The position numbers and the translations under genes were made by a program. Of a stretch of DNA of 64,000 nt, positions 22,401 through 34,310 are shown piece by piece; positions within the stretch are counted from its first letter, which is position 1; every line of letters starts with the position of its first letter. This DNA comes from Bifiguratus adelaidae (lineage: Eukaryota > Mucoromycota > Endogonomycetes > Endogonales). The DNA lies in NCBI GenBank assembly GCA_002261195.1, contig MVBO01000071.1:1-64000 (forward strand), written 5' to 3'. Under the pieces are notes generated by a model. The model saw nothing but the letters and a program-made list of their open reading frames with translations, made no database searches and was not told the origin of the DNA.

Positions 22401-24015
22401 CTACAAGGTTTGCAATTGCAATGGTATCGGCTGCCGTGCTTCTACAAGGTTGATGCCATCCAAGTATTCAACATCCGTTTGATCTGGGTCTAAGAATGTC
22501 GAGAGTAGTTGATCCTTGTTGGGAGATGCCTTGAAACTGGCCTTGAACATGCCATAGACATCGTAACCTTGGATGTTGAAACAACTGGCTGAACCACCAT
22601 GTAATTGACCAATGATACGATGAGTTGAGTCGAACAATGGAGATCCTGACGATCCAGGTTCCTATTTTCTCTTAGCTTAAGCTACAAAGTTTGCGAGGCA
22701 CTTACCGTTGTTCCTCGACTCCACCGTTCAATTTGCAAATGCATCTTATCCGGACATTCTGACCAACATGTGCCAGTCAAGGTTCCATAGTAAAACGACA
22801 TCTTCTTCACATCACCCGATGGATGATGGATGCCAACGACGGGCGATATGGGTGAAGGTGTGGCTGTCCAACCAGCAAGATAGACATTGTAGGCGTCCGG
22901 GATTCGTTCTATAATCTCATACAAGGTGAAATCGGAAGATCGAAAAGAGGCTATAAGGTTGGGGACATGAATAAGGCCTTTCCAGTGAATATTCCTTTAA
23001 CTTGCCCACAAGGCGCAGGCCATGCGCGGTATCTTGGGGAATGGTCGTATCAGCATCATCAACTCCACACACACGGCGCTCGTGATTAAACATGACAATA
23101 TGGTTGGTGCTATCGGACCATCCAGCACAATGATTAGCCTATATTGAGAGCCTTTAGAGCACAGATCATCCAAGGGGTAACTCTGCTTACGGTGAGAAAG
23201 TACTGCTTGCCATCCTGCTTTGCATTGTTGATCAGCGCACCAGAGCAATATTTTTGGTTGTGCTCAGTCAAGAGGACACCAACAGATCGACTTTGGTTGA
23301 ACCAATCACCTGCAGAACAAGCAACATCAATATTGCACGCACCGGATGACCCTTTATCAATGCCATAGAATTGTCTTGTCGCGCGCTTTTTCTCTCCACC
23401 GGATCCAAAGAAGGGCTTGTATCCGTGAATGATCTCGGTCAAGACAATGGAAGGTAGCGCTTTCACATAAACTGGCGAGAAATATTCAATGATGAGGAAG
23501 TTGCCGGAAATGGGAGCCGTGGCAAATGTCCTCGATGGGCGTGATCCAATGAAGGCACCCAAGAGTTGCTTTGACAATTGTGAGTGAGCATTTTTGTTGC
23601 CCGCGAATGATAGATCGACGCTTACCTTGTCATTATACACGTAGGCTTCAGTCTCAGGGGGCAAAAACCAGTCGCCAAAGATGAGATTCAAGCTTAATGC
23701 CTCTGGAGATTCGACCTTCAGTCTCCACACCCAATCTCCATCGTTATTGATGACATGACGGTCACCGATATCAGCAAAACTGAGATTGACATCTATTGCT
23801 TTGCCAAACCGATATCCGTTATCCTTAACATCGTAAAGATGCCTGTCCGCCTGTTCTAATTTTTGAAGCCAGCGGTTGTTGATGTACGGCAGCCTATAGA
23901 CACCTTGAGTTGAAAGATCCACGTTACGGAGCGGCGTATGCCTGCCAGGATGAGACACTTGAGCCCAGACCGCCAAAATGCAGCATTGAATTAGAATGAT
24001 AAACGAGAACAACAT
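22401..24015 (-). CDS. Secreted lysyl-endopeptidase-like serine protease
   Basis: Exons 24015-23191, 23138-23006, 22950-22706 and 22661-22401 give 487 aa. A signal peptide (MLFSFIILIQCCILAVWA) starts at 24015, followed by a propeptide of about 180 residues. The protease domain has GACNIDVAC, GVLLTE, CSGALINN, LTANHCAGW (His278), SSDFTL (Asp326) and EPGSSGSPLF (Ser406), with IGQLHGG and several Cys: the pattern of lysyl endopeptidase (Achromobacter protease I, chymotrypsin fold). It should be an extracellular peptidase cutting after basic residues, possibly Lys. The second intron (23005-22951) is GC-AG. The family is best known from bacteria; this copy is spliced and so long resident. A longer N terminus from 24189 was rejected because it hides the signal peptide. 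Confidence 0.85.
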
Positions 24016-24193
24016 GAGAAAGAACGGAACTGAAAAGTAGGCAACTGCCTCTCTACCCTCCACATTTCCAGGAGTGTCACTCCAGGTCCCCCTTAGCAAA
24101 TGATGTTTAATTGAACCAGGGTTGACCAAGGAGAATGTTGATCCGGTGGCTAAACATGAGCGCTCAAGTGTAGAGCGTGTCCATATCAATTGA

Positions 24194-25402
<1,209 letters not shown>

Positions 25403-25491
25403 AAAGTGTAAATAAGCACCCATTGTCCAAAACGCGCGTCCCTTCCTAAATTGGAAATCTCATTGCCAGCTACACACCATTGCTTGGAGTC

Positions 25492-26880
25492 ATGGTGGGT
25501 GGAGACCGGCCAAAGAGGTGAGTAGAATCACTTATAAGCATGTGTAATCATTTTCTTTAGGAGCAGGAAAGCGGTCCGCTACGATGAAGTCAGCGTTATG
25601 CGACTTAGTGATGATGACACGTTTCTTCCTCCGACAAAGCGACGAAAGGCTGATGACTTGGCTGCAGGTGAAGACTCTGGCGGTTGTCAGCGGCTCGCAC
25701 TAACTATGTGCTGCTTATGCTGACAGCTGGTGATGACTTTGGTTCCGATGACTTTGTGGAAATGGTCAATCCACCAAGAACAACGACCAAAAAGAAGCAA
25801 TTATCGCTTTCTAAAGACTCGGACCGAAGGTACGCATAGCGCATGCTCACAACTCGAGACCCGAAACTCACGCAGAAACTTTGAAATAAAAGCAAGACCG
25901 GTCGCACTACTGCACTGGAGCGGAAGGAAGAACGCGACGTCAAATTAGCATTGGAACGATCCGTGATGGAGACGAATGCGCATGACTCTGGATTAAGCAC
26001 GGACACGAGCACCATTTTGCCTTCCTTGGGCGAATCAGAAAAGTTTACGTCTCCCTTGCGTCAGAAAATGAGCACTCAACGCACCGATGCTACCGATTTA
26101 TCAGATCCTCCTATTTCAGATCTTGGGCTTAGTGGAGACATGCTGCACTCTCAAGCTATCGATGATACCAGCTTCCTTGTCTCCGATGAAGTTTTTTCTC
26201 GGCGGAGTTCTGACTTGCATTTGGATAGGATTGTTCAAGAGAAGGAAAAGAGATTCATAGTGCAATTGCCAACGCAGCAGACTATGCTGCTCACACCACC
26301 TGCTATCACTTCAATCCCCGATTCAACAAGCCCTAGCGAAAGTTTAGCGAATTTCACGCGGCAGCACATTGATGATGAGGTGATGACTGAGACTTGCATC
26401 CAAGTGTCGATAGTAGCTTCAAATCCCAGTATGCCCGAAGGAGATCCTGACAAGGAGAATATCACGACAAAGCCAGTCAAGTCCAAGACAGCACAGACGA
26501 CGCTTTCTCCGCAACGAACGTTTGCAGCTCGAAAGACCCCCAAAAAATCACCTTTTGCGCTCGCAAAGTCCCCTCTCGAAAAAATCACATCCACCCCATC
26601 AACTCCATTTTCGTGCGAAAAGAGCCCAGTAACACCTTCGCCAAAGGAGAAGCTCGAAGATCACCCGTTATCCGAGCATGATCTCAAAGAGGTAGGCGAT
26701 GGGTACAACTCCAAAGCAAATCACCAATATTCTAATATCCAATACCAGAGCGCACATGTAAATCACACCAACTCTGACACGACTTCTTCGACGCCCTCCT
26801 CCACGTATATTCCATTCCGCGTCGGCCTTTCACGCCGGCAGAGGTTCAAACCATTGCATCCATATCTTGGCAAGAAGTAG
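25492..26880 (+). CDS. RAD51AP1-like recombination mediator
   Basis: Exons 25492-25517, 25561-25667, 25727-25829 and 25893-26880 give 407 aa. Three RAD51AP1-like marks appear in order: an N-terminal basic motif RKAVRYDE with an acidic stretch DDDTFLPP; a helix RKEERDVKLALERSVME like the RAD51AP1 segment with a (D/E)LE.ALALS pattern; and a C-terminal FRVGLSRRQRFKPLHP that closely matches the vertebrate RAD51-binding motif RVGLSR..R.KPLHP. The middle is disordered and Ser/Thr-Pro rich. By analogy it would bind RAD51 and DNA and stimulate strand invasion. I know the family mainly from vertebrates, so orthology needs a search. It sits among other repair genes. Confidence 0.7.
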
Positions 26881-26923
26881 TCAAGCTTGAATCAATATAC
26901 AACAGTCTCTTATTACAAGCTCA

Positions 26924-28133
26924 TCATAGATCTCCTTCTATTGTACATACTATTGGAATATGATCGCTGGCGCCATAAGCCTCCAGACGTAGCTCGCTAT
27001 CTCTAATGCGAGACAGTAGATTAGGTGTGGTCAAGATGTAATCGATTCGCCATCCAATACCCTTCATCCTACACATGAACCTGTACGAATAGTATGTATA
27101 TTGTCCGATAGTGTCTGGATGAAAGTGGCGCCAGGTGTCTATGAAGTTTGGGTTGTCATCCGGACCCATTGCTTTTTCGAAGCTTTCGCGCTCTTCTGGT
27201 GTGAACCCAGGAGTCCTAGTGGATGTTTGTTTCAGTCTGCCTAATGTGGTGTCGTGGCAGCACTTACTTTGTGTTTGTCTTTGGCCGTGCCAAGTCTTCC
27301 GGACGGCGTGCAACATTCAAATCACTACGGTTTGGCACATCAAATCCTCAGCGGATGTTTGTTATACCTGATCTTGCAACTTACCCTATCCACATGACCT
27401 CCTTTTTCTGTCGTAACTCCCCGAGGTAAGCTTGTATCCGTTCGTCAAACTCTAACCTCTCCTTGAGTCGCTTCAACCCATCACCAGCATTGGGAACATA
27501 GGTAGCTACCATGTACAAAGTTGGGAACTCCAATGTCAACACGCGCCCATTGTACATGTTTGGATAGTTTGGCAAGCCCTTGGTATGTTCATTGGGTTTG
27601 ATCTTGGACAATACGGCAACGCCACCTAGACCATATTATATAAAGATGCGACTCAGCACACAAGACCTACCATATCCTTTGGCCTCTTCAAATCCCCAAT
27701 ACCGGTACCTGTACTTGACGGTATCGACACAATCTACCGCTTCATTGACTTTAATCTCTTGCAAGCACAGAATATCCGGATCCTCTGCATCCACATAGCT
27801 CTTGAATCCCTTCTTCATGCTTGCTTTGATGCCGCTCACGTTCCAAGATGCGATCTTTGTCTGACCTTGTTTCGTCTGAGGAAAGTCAAACTTGACAGGC
27901 AATACCGTATTGGTTGGAGCGGTGGGGTCCAGTGGTGCCCAGCTTGAGGATTTGCTCTTTTTGAGAGGTTTAGCCGCTTGCGACTCTGTCTTGCTCTTTT
28001 TCGTAGCTGGCTTGCTGTCGTTCTCGCTGTCTGACAATTCGAGCGTTGAAGCCGATTCGTCGCGCGTTAGTGTCGAACTCCTGCCTGCATCGTCGACATT
28101 GTCGCTCGAAGCTTTCCGAGCTGTGCGTGGCAT
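26924..28133 (-). CDS. AP endonuclease, ExoIII/APEX1 type
   Basis: Exons 28133-27671, 27625-27385, 27324-27268 and 27215-26924 give 350 aa. The N-terminal 100 residues are basic and disordered with a nuclear-signal-like KKSK cluster. The catalytic domain shows KIASWNVSGIKA, LCLQEIKV, YVPNAGDGLKRL, GDLNVARRPEDLA, YSYRFMCRMKGIGWRIDY and GASDHIPIV, the exonuclease III/APEX1 signatures with metal-binding Glu, Asp and the final Asp-His pair. It cuts abasic sites in base-excision repair. An upstream in-frame Met at 28214 would add 27 residues rich in Arg/Ser/Leu that could serve as a mitochondrial presequence. It diverges from the Yen1-like gene with 114 bp between starts. Confidence 0.9.
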
Positions 28134-28247
28134 CGTCGATCGTCGTGAATAAGGTCTTAGTGAGGTGAGTAGTGTTCGGATGCTCCCTTTCTGCTTGTAT
28201 TCGGCAGCCAGCATTCAACAGAAACGCGTTGTTTCCTTTTTTGTCTC

Positions 28248-30495
28248 ATGGGCGTCTACGGCTTGTGGCAGGAGTTGGAGAGTATACAGCAGCGAGTCTC
28301 TCTAGACGCTCTAGCGACGGACAAGCGATGGCGACAAGATTTGCACGAGACTCGGGGTCTTCGTATGGCAATCGATGTCGCCATTTGGTCGTTTCATGCA
28401 AAGACAGGCAAAGGCGGAACGTAAGTTAGAACACTTGCGATATGCAGCTTGTTTGACCACTACGGCCAGGAAACCAGAGTTGCGGTTGTTCTTCTTTCGT
28501 CTATGTAGACTACTTTCGCTTGGCGTGCTGCCGGTCTTTGTTTTTGATGGGCCACATCGACCGACTCGGAAGCGTGACAAAACGGTCAAAACGACTGTAC
28601 ATCCAGACTTGTTAGCCATGAAGAGCTTGATTCGCCTCTTTGGGTTCAACGTTTGGGAAGCTCATGGAGAAGCGGAGGCTGAATGTGCGCGATTGCAACA
28701 GCTGGGATATGTGGACGTTGTATTGACGGATGATGTGGACGTCTTGTTGTTTGGTGCGACAAGAGTGATTCGAAATTGGATTGGCGAGACGACGACAAGC
28801 AAGAATGGCTTGCGAACACCCAAGAAAGTAATACGGGTAGATTCAGAGGAGAACACTAATGTCTATGTGCGGGTATACGACATGAAGAATATTGAGGAAG
28901 AGCTTGGTTTGGATCGGGATGCCTTAATCTTAGTTGGTCTCCTGAGTGGTTCAGATTACGACACAAAAGGAGTCCCTGGCGTCGGTATGCAGCATGCTTT
29001 GGCCTTGGCGCGAATTGGGTTCGGCAGCCGGATGATCAACGAAATGACATCTCATTCCCTGAACAAAGAGGATTTTCGACAAGGTATCGAGGCAGAACTG
29101 CGGACGAATGCCTCGGGCATGCTTCAGAGAAGGAGCAATGTAAGTCTACCACCAACGTTTCCAAGCGAAACCATCACGCTTGCCTATGCAAACCCAAAAT
29201 GTGCCATCGACGACCGATCAACAAGTGAGCCATTTGACTTTGACAAATCGCCCGATTTGCGACAGATTGCACGTTTTTGCCAGTCGCAGTTCAACTGGTC
29301 CCTAGGAACGGTGATCATACGCTTCGTCAATTGCTTATACCCTGGTTTTTGCGTTCACTATTTGCTCAAGTCTTCCAGGCGAGGTGTACCTGTCTCAACT
29401 AGCAAGAAGGCACCTACGTCAACCACGACCAAACCCATTTCAAACTTCTTCAAAGTCACAAAGGCAAACACGGACCTCAAATCCTCCATTCCCCTCCCCG
29501 CTCGCCCATCACATTCCATGAAAGCCGCCAGTCAACGCCAGAAAAACTCTTCAGCAGCTGTAGACTTCACTCCCGGGCTTGTCGACATACACTCCCATCG
29601 AACAAAATTTATGATTGATGAGTATCGTGTTGAATGGACGTTGGACTCAGTTGAAGACTTCATCGACGCACTAGTCACAGCACTCGAAGGCGACTTGGAC
29701 TCCTTTCGCAAGAACAAGGATCGAGTGCTGGATTGCGACTATGCCGATGAGACCGCGACCATCCTAGGCGACGCCTTCTCACCACCGGATAAGAATTTGC
29801 ACAATGACGACACCATCAATTTGCGCGATGCTCATCCATTCGAAAAGCTAATCAAAAAGGCGTCCCGTCAATGGGTTCACACGGAACTGATTGCTACAGC
29901 CTATCCCGAGCACGTCAACCGGTACGAACGATTCAGCAAAGCCCGGCCTAAGAAACCACTGAGTCGTAACAATTCCATGAATAATCTTCCCACGACACCC
30001 TCGACCTCACGTCAACAGACCTTGCTTGATTGCGGTGTCGCGCTTACGCCCAAGGCAGCTGAAAGGCACATAGATCGTCCAACTGCACCTCAGGAGTCTC
30101 CCATGAAGATTGACGCCGGCGCCAAACCCGCTCCACGGACACCTAAAACCAATAACACACTCCGTTTCACCAACCCTATCAAGGACCTGTCTCCGAATCG
30201 TCTCACAGCGTTTGACGAGATTGACGCCTTCTTCCAAAGACCTCCTACGCACAAACCACGCGCCTTTTCCTCCCATCCACCCAAGACAAAGCCATTGGTA
30301 CCTCGACGGGATCCGCATCAATCTTTCCTTGATACATTGAAGGCCATCCGAGCCGAAATAGCGCCGCAAGTCGAACCATCTCACATCGTCTTGAGCTCCG
30401 ACAGCGATACCAGTCCAGTCCAGCCAGTCTCGAAAACTGGGCGACCTACGTCTTACTTAGAGCGGAAAGCAACGCCTATAATAGATCTTACATAG
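28248..30495 (+). CDS. Holliday-junction resolvase, GEN1/Yen1-like
   Basis: Exons 28248-28420 and 28470-30495 give 732 aa. It begins MGVYGLWQELE, the XPG N-terminal motif, has VFVFDGPHRP, an XPG-I block GEAEAECARLQQLGY..VLTDDVDVLLFG around residues 122-150 with metal-binding acidic residues, and the helix-hairpin-helix LLSGSDYDTKGVPGVG near 215. A segment with YRVEWTL in the middle resembles the GEN1 chromodomain-like part. It should resolve four-way DNA junctions late in recombination. The C-terminal 250 residues are disordered and contain IVLSSDSD and a terminal PIIDLT, both like SUMO-interacting motifs, plus many Thr/Ser-Pro sites that could serve cell-cycle control as in Yen1. Confidence 0.88.
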
Positions 30496-30742
30496 ATTTG
30501 TTCTCGTTGTTTGGATGTTGAAGATGCGTACAATTAAGCGATTCTCAGGGCATGCTGTATTGTCCTTTGGTTTTTCCAACCCATGGAGCAAGGCAAAGAG
30601 CGCTATCTCCCAACTTCCTTTGATCCGTCTTCCCTTCAAGATAACCCTTTGATCCTTTGTCGATATCCATTTTTTCACAAACATTCGTCACCCTTGTACA
30701 CTTTTGCATAGAGTTTCTAGACAAACGATCCCCTCCATTTCA

Positions 30743-32674
30743 TCACCCTTGCAGAGTAGCCCTACCCATACGTTGCGTCACTTCCTCTACATCCTGTCCA
30801 TCTCCTCGCTGTACACGAATATATTGGAATCCAGGGGATCGATTCCGAGACGGGGATCGACCTCTCGACTTGTCTCGGCGACGTTTCAGTTTCTCCTCGG
30901 GCGAGACCACAATGACGGGAATTGGCGATGTCTGGAGGATGGTTTGTGATACGGAGCCTAGGAGGTAGCCTTTTATGGGTGATCGACCGCGTGTGCCCAC
31001 CACTAAGACGGAGGGTTGATACATGTCAATCTATAATGCCATGAGACGAGCATTCGCCAAATGTCTAGCGGCGTTTACTTGCCATGGTGTGAATTGTATC
31101 CTGCACTTTGCCGACCATAAACTCAATCGCGACATTGATCTAAACCGTCTCTTAATGGCTGTTTGACCATACAATGGGACTTATGCTCACTTTGCGAGAA
31201 CCGGCGCGTTCCAAAATGCTATCTCGCACCATGATCGCATCATGTCTTGCTTCCTCTTCTTGTTTATGCAGTTCTTCGTCAACTAGACACAGCGTAAGCA
31301 ACGGAAAGCATCCCTGCGCACCCAACCTACAGTGTTTGCTCCTTTCGTTAAACTCTGCCGTGACAACGTGCAGGATAATGACTTCGTCACCGTCGTCAAT
31401 GAGCGACTAGAGGAGGTGTGAGATGTGCAAGATGAATCTTTGACTTACATCAATGACCCATTCCAAAGCGTAGTCAGAGTGGTTGGCCAAGTCAGTGGCA
31501 ATGAGAAAGGAACGACTCCGTCTAGTCCTCACATACCCTTGACTTTTGGCTTGAATGGTGAAACTATAAGTAGGCAAATCCTCTGAAGTCATCATGTCAA
31601 AGCCCACGCGGTTCACATAGCCTCCCGAGTGCAAGTGGTGCTCTTCACTGGAAGACACCACGGCGGGAGGCAAGTCGATGTGCTCTGGTTTCTGCATATG
31701 AGAGAGAGAAATGAAGAGAACAATGGAACGAGTCACACCTTGGAAGGATGCCAACGCGCGGCGGCATCTTTGAATCGATACAAGCGATTGTCTATCCTAG
31801 GTGATCTATCCTGTGTATGGAGAGCTCTGGCACGACTATCTACGGACTCCACAAGGTCCAAGGTCAATTTGCGTATCTTTGGACTGGCGCGCGCACATGC
31901 TTTGGCGGATGTAGGGGTGGAGAAGGATCGTTCTGGTGAAGGATAGGACGTCGAGGGTGAGTGTACAGAGGGCAAGGATGAGAGCTGGTCCGTGATACTG
32001 AGAGCGCGTGGTCGCTGCATACGTCGCGATAATAAATTAGGCATTGGAGGTGAAAGGGTATCATCAGAGAGGTTAGATGGGATGGGTTCACGGGGTGATG
32101 TGACTTTCTCCACGTCTGTGAGGGTGGTGTTATTGTTTGCAATATACGATGGCATAGGAGAGGGAAGCGCATTGTCGGTGATGGATGTAGGACTTGTTTG
32201 TGAGACATCGTCCTCTGATGATACAGGTGGACGGGGATCCGTAAGGTGTCGAGTGGCCGGAGTCTCACACGCCATGTCTGCTACAGCTGCAGTCGAGGCT
32301 GTGGTGAAAGAGACGAATGGAAGTGGGGAGTTTGGCCTGCCTGTCATGGTATCACCTCCATCTGCATTCGTTTTCGGCACAGGACCCTTTGTGGATGGTT
32401 CTATCGTCGGATCATCCTTGCCTTGCGCGACCATGTCCGTGTCAGCGGCTGGCAGGCTGCTGCCATAGCTGTCCTCCGCTTCCACTGCCTTTGCCTGCTG
32501 ACTATCGACTTCGTTGACAGAGTGTTCTGTCCACCGTTCCGTCGTATGGCTAATGTAAAGAACGTGGAGCAAGAGCGTCAAGACGATGGTCGCCACAGAC
32601 AACTGGCTCAAGCATAAAGCAACCACAGACAGAGAAAGTAATGAACAGAGACTACTCTGCAGTTTGTCTTGCAT
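30743..32674 (-). CDS. Membrane-anchored universal stress protein (UspA domain)
   Basis: Exons 32674-31739, 31691-31449, 31406-31331, 31282-31191, 31139-31083 and 31030-30743 give 563 aa. Residues about 10-42 are strongly hydrophobic (LSLLSLSVVALCLSQLSV through TLLLHVLYI) and should be a membrane anchor. Then come about 300 disordered residues rich in Ser/Pro/Thr. The UspA fold follows: FLIATDLANHSDYALEWVID, VIILHVVTAEF, INVAIEFMVG and VLVVGTRGRSPIKGYLLGSV, which fits the G-2x-G-9x-G-(S/T) ATP-binding pattern. The basic RS-rich tail is unusual. The fifth intron (31082-31031) is GC-AG and the second (31448-31407) is only 42 nt. Function is likely stress sensing; the membrane is unknown. Confidence 0.82.
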
Positions 32675-32912
32675 CTTTTCGGTCTCTGCTCAGTCCACGT
32701 TGAGCGCGTTAGATATGTGATGGAGCGTGCGCCTCGTCTACCAGGTGTGCTCACCTTGCTCATCCGCCTCATCGTGCGTATCTTTGTCTCTCAAGGTCAC
32801 ATTCGCCATCCCATCAAGAACCGCTTCCCCCCTTACCCGTCTCTAGTGATGAAAAGAGAACAATGGGATCGTGCGCCAAAGACATGTGTTTGATTTACGA
32901 GAGCCATTGGCG

Positions 32913-34249
32913 CTATGAACGATCTACAAGGCTCGACAAGAGCTCAATCTCTTGCTTGTACTTGTCCAAGTCTACCTTGTATGGCTTCTTTCTTGTCCGC
33001 TTCTTCTTTGACGGTTGACCATCGGGATCCTCCTCCTCCTCGTCTTCTTCCTCTGCTTCATCCCCTTTGTCTGGTTCTTGCTCGTCTACTTCCTCCTTCT
33101 TGACACGTTTTGTCTTCTTTCTTGTTCGCTTTGTCTTTGACGATTTATAATCAGGATCCTCCTCTTTCCTTTCTTCATCATCCTCGTGGGGATGTTCCTT
33201 CTTGACACCTTTGGCCTTCTTTGTTGTTGACTTTTTGCCATTGGGTGTTGCCTTCTTTTCTTCGTCGTCAATGACCTCTTCTTTGGCATCATCCCATCGC
33301 GCAGGAGTTTCCAAGACCATCGGCAAACCCCACAATCTACGATCGTTCATTACATTGCGAAAACCATCCAATCCAATCTCTCCCTTGCCAATCGATGCAT
33401 GTCGATCCTTCTTGCACCCCAAGCCAAACTTTGAATCATTGAGATGGAGCGCCTTGAGATACTTGATTCCAATGTGTTGATCAAACGCGTTCATGGTCGC
33501 CTCATAGGCTTCCAAGGACCGTAAATCATAACCGGCAGCAAAGGCATGACAGGTATCTAAACACACACCGACGCGCGTCTTATCCTTGACAAGGGCAATG
33601 ATACCGCCCAATTCCTCAAACTTGGATCCAATGACATTGCCGGCGCCTGCCATGTTCTCTAGGACGGCGATGACGGATTGTGTCTCTGTATGGGCCTGGT
33701 TAATGCAATCGGCAATGTTTCCAATGCCTTCCTCTATCGTACATGCTCCCGTGGTTGATCCTGGACTAGCCGATCCATCAGAGACGGCCAGATGAAGGAG
33801 AACACTTACTGAAAGTTGTAGAGTTGAATCCCCAACCGTTCGCATCGTTGCAAGTCCTCTAAAAAGCAATCGTACGACTTGCTCCGCTTGTCCTTGTCCG
33901 GATGAGCCATATTGACGAGGTAGGATCCGTGAGGAAGCGCGCTGCCGGGAGAAAAGTTAAACTTTTGTCGCGCTTGTCGGAAGCCGTCCACGTTCTCTTG
34001 CTCTAACGGGGGATGCTCCCAACGTCGCTGAGACTTGAGAAACAGCGCAAAACAGGAGCCGTGGATCCTGACGGTGTTGTGAACGGCAGTCTGTAGTCCG
34101 TGTGTGATGGAGGCATGCGCCCCTAGGAGATGAGGGTGGTGAGGAGGCGTATAGGTGTCGGGAAGGTCATGGGGTGTATGTGGGGCCGTGCGCGATGTCT
34201 TCTTGCGCTTCTTGGGCGGGACCTCACCAGGGCTAGGACTAGAACACAT
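32913..34249 (-). CDS. APN1: AP endonuclease, endonuclease IV type
   Basis: Exons 34249-33810 and 33765-32913 give 430 aa. Endonuclease IV marks are LLGAHASITHGLQTAV, YLVNMAHPDK, YNFHPGSTTG spanning the intron, VLENMAGAGN, GVCLDTCHAFAAGYD and LHLNDSK with zinc-binding His, Asp and Glu residues. It cleaves abasic sites and 3'-blocking lesions. The C-terminal 130 residues alternate basic and acidic blocks; two copies of an EEDPD....SK.KRTRKK unit are visible and may be nuclear signals or DNA-binding. An earlier in-frame Met at 34297, only 13 bp after the upstream gene's stop, is possible. Confidence 0.92.
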
Positions 34250-34310
34250 AGAACTCTTTTGTTCAACAACCTTTACTCTCACGGACAAACGCTTCATTAA
34301 ACACCCGAGA

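Noticed and set aside
27135-27429. Plus-strand ORFs across the AP endonuclease gene
   Set aside because: Antisense shadows of the APEX1-like exons.
31992-32468. 158-codon plus-strand ORF
   Set aside because: It is a shadow of the disordered stalk of the stress protein, which is joined in frame to a recognisable UspA domain.
33000-33240. Trinucleotide CCT/CTT-rich tract suggestive of a microsatellite
   Set aside because: It is the coding sequence for the Lys/Glu-rich tail of endonuclease IV.
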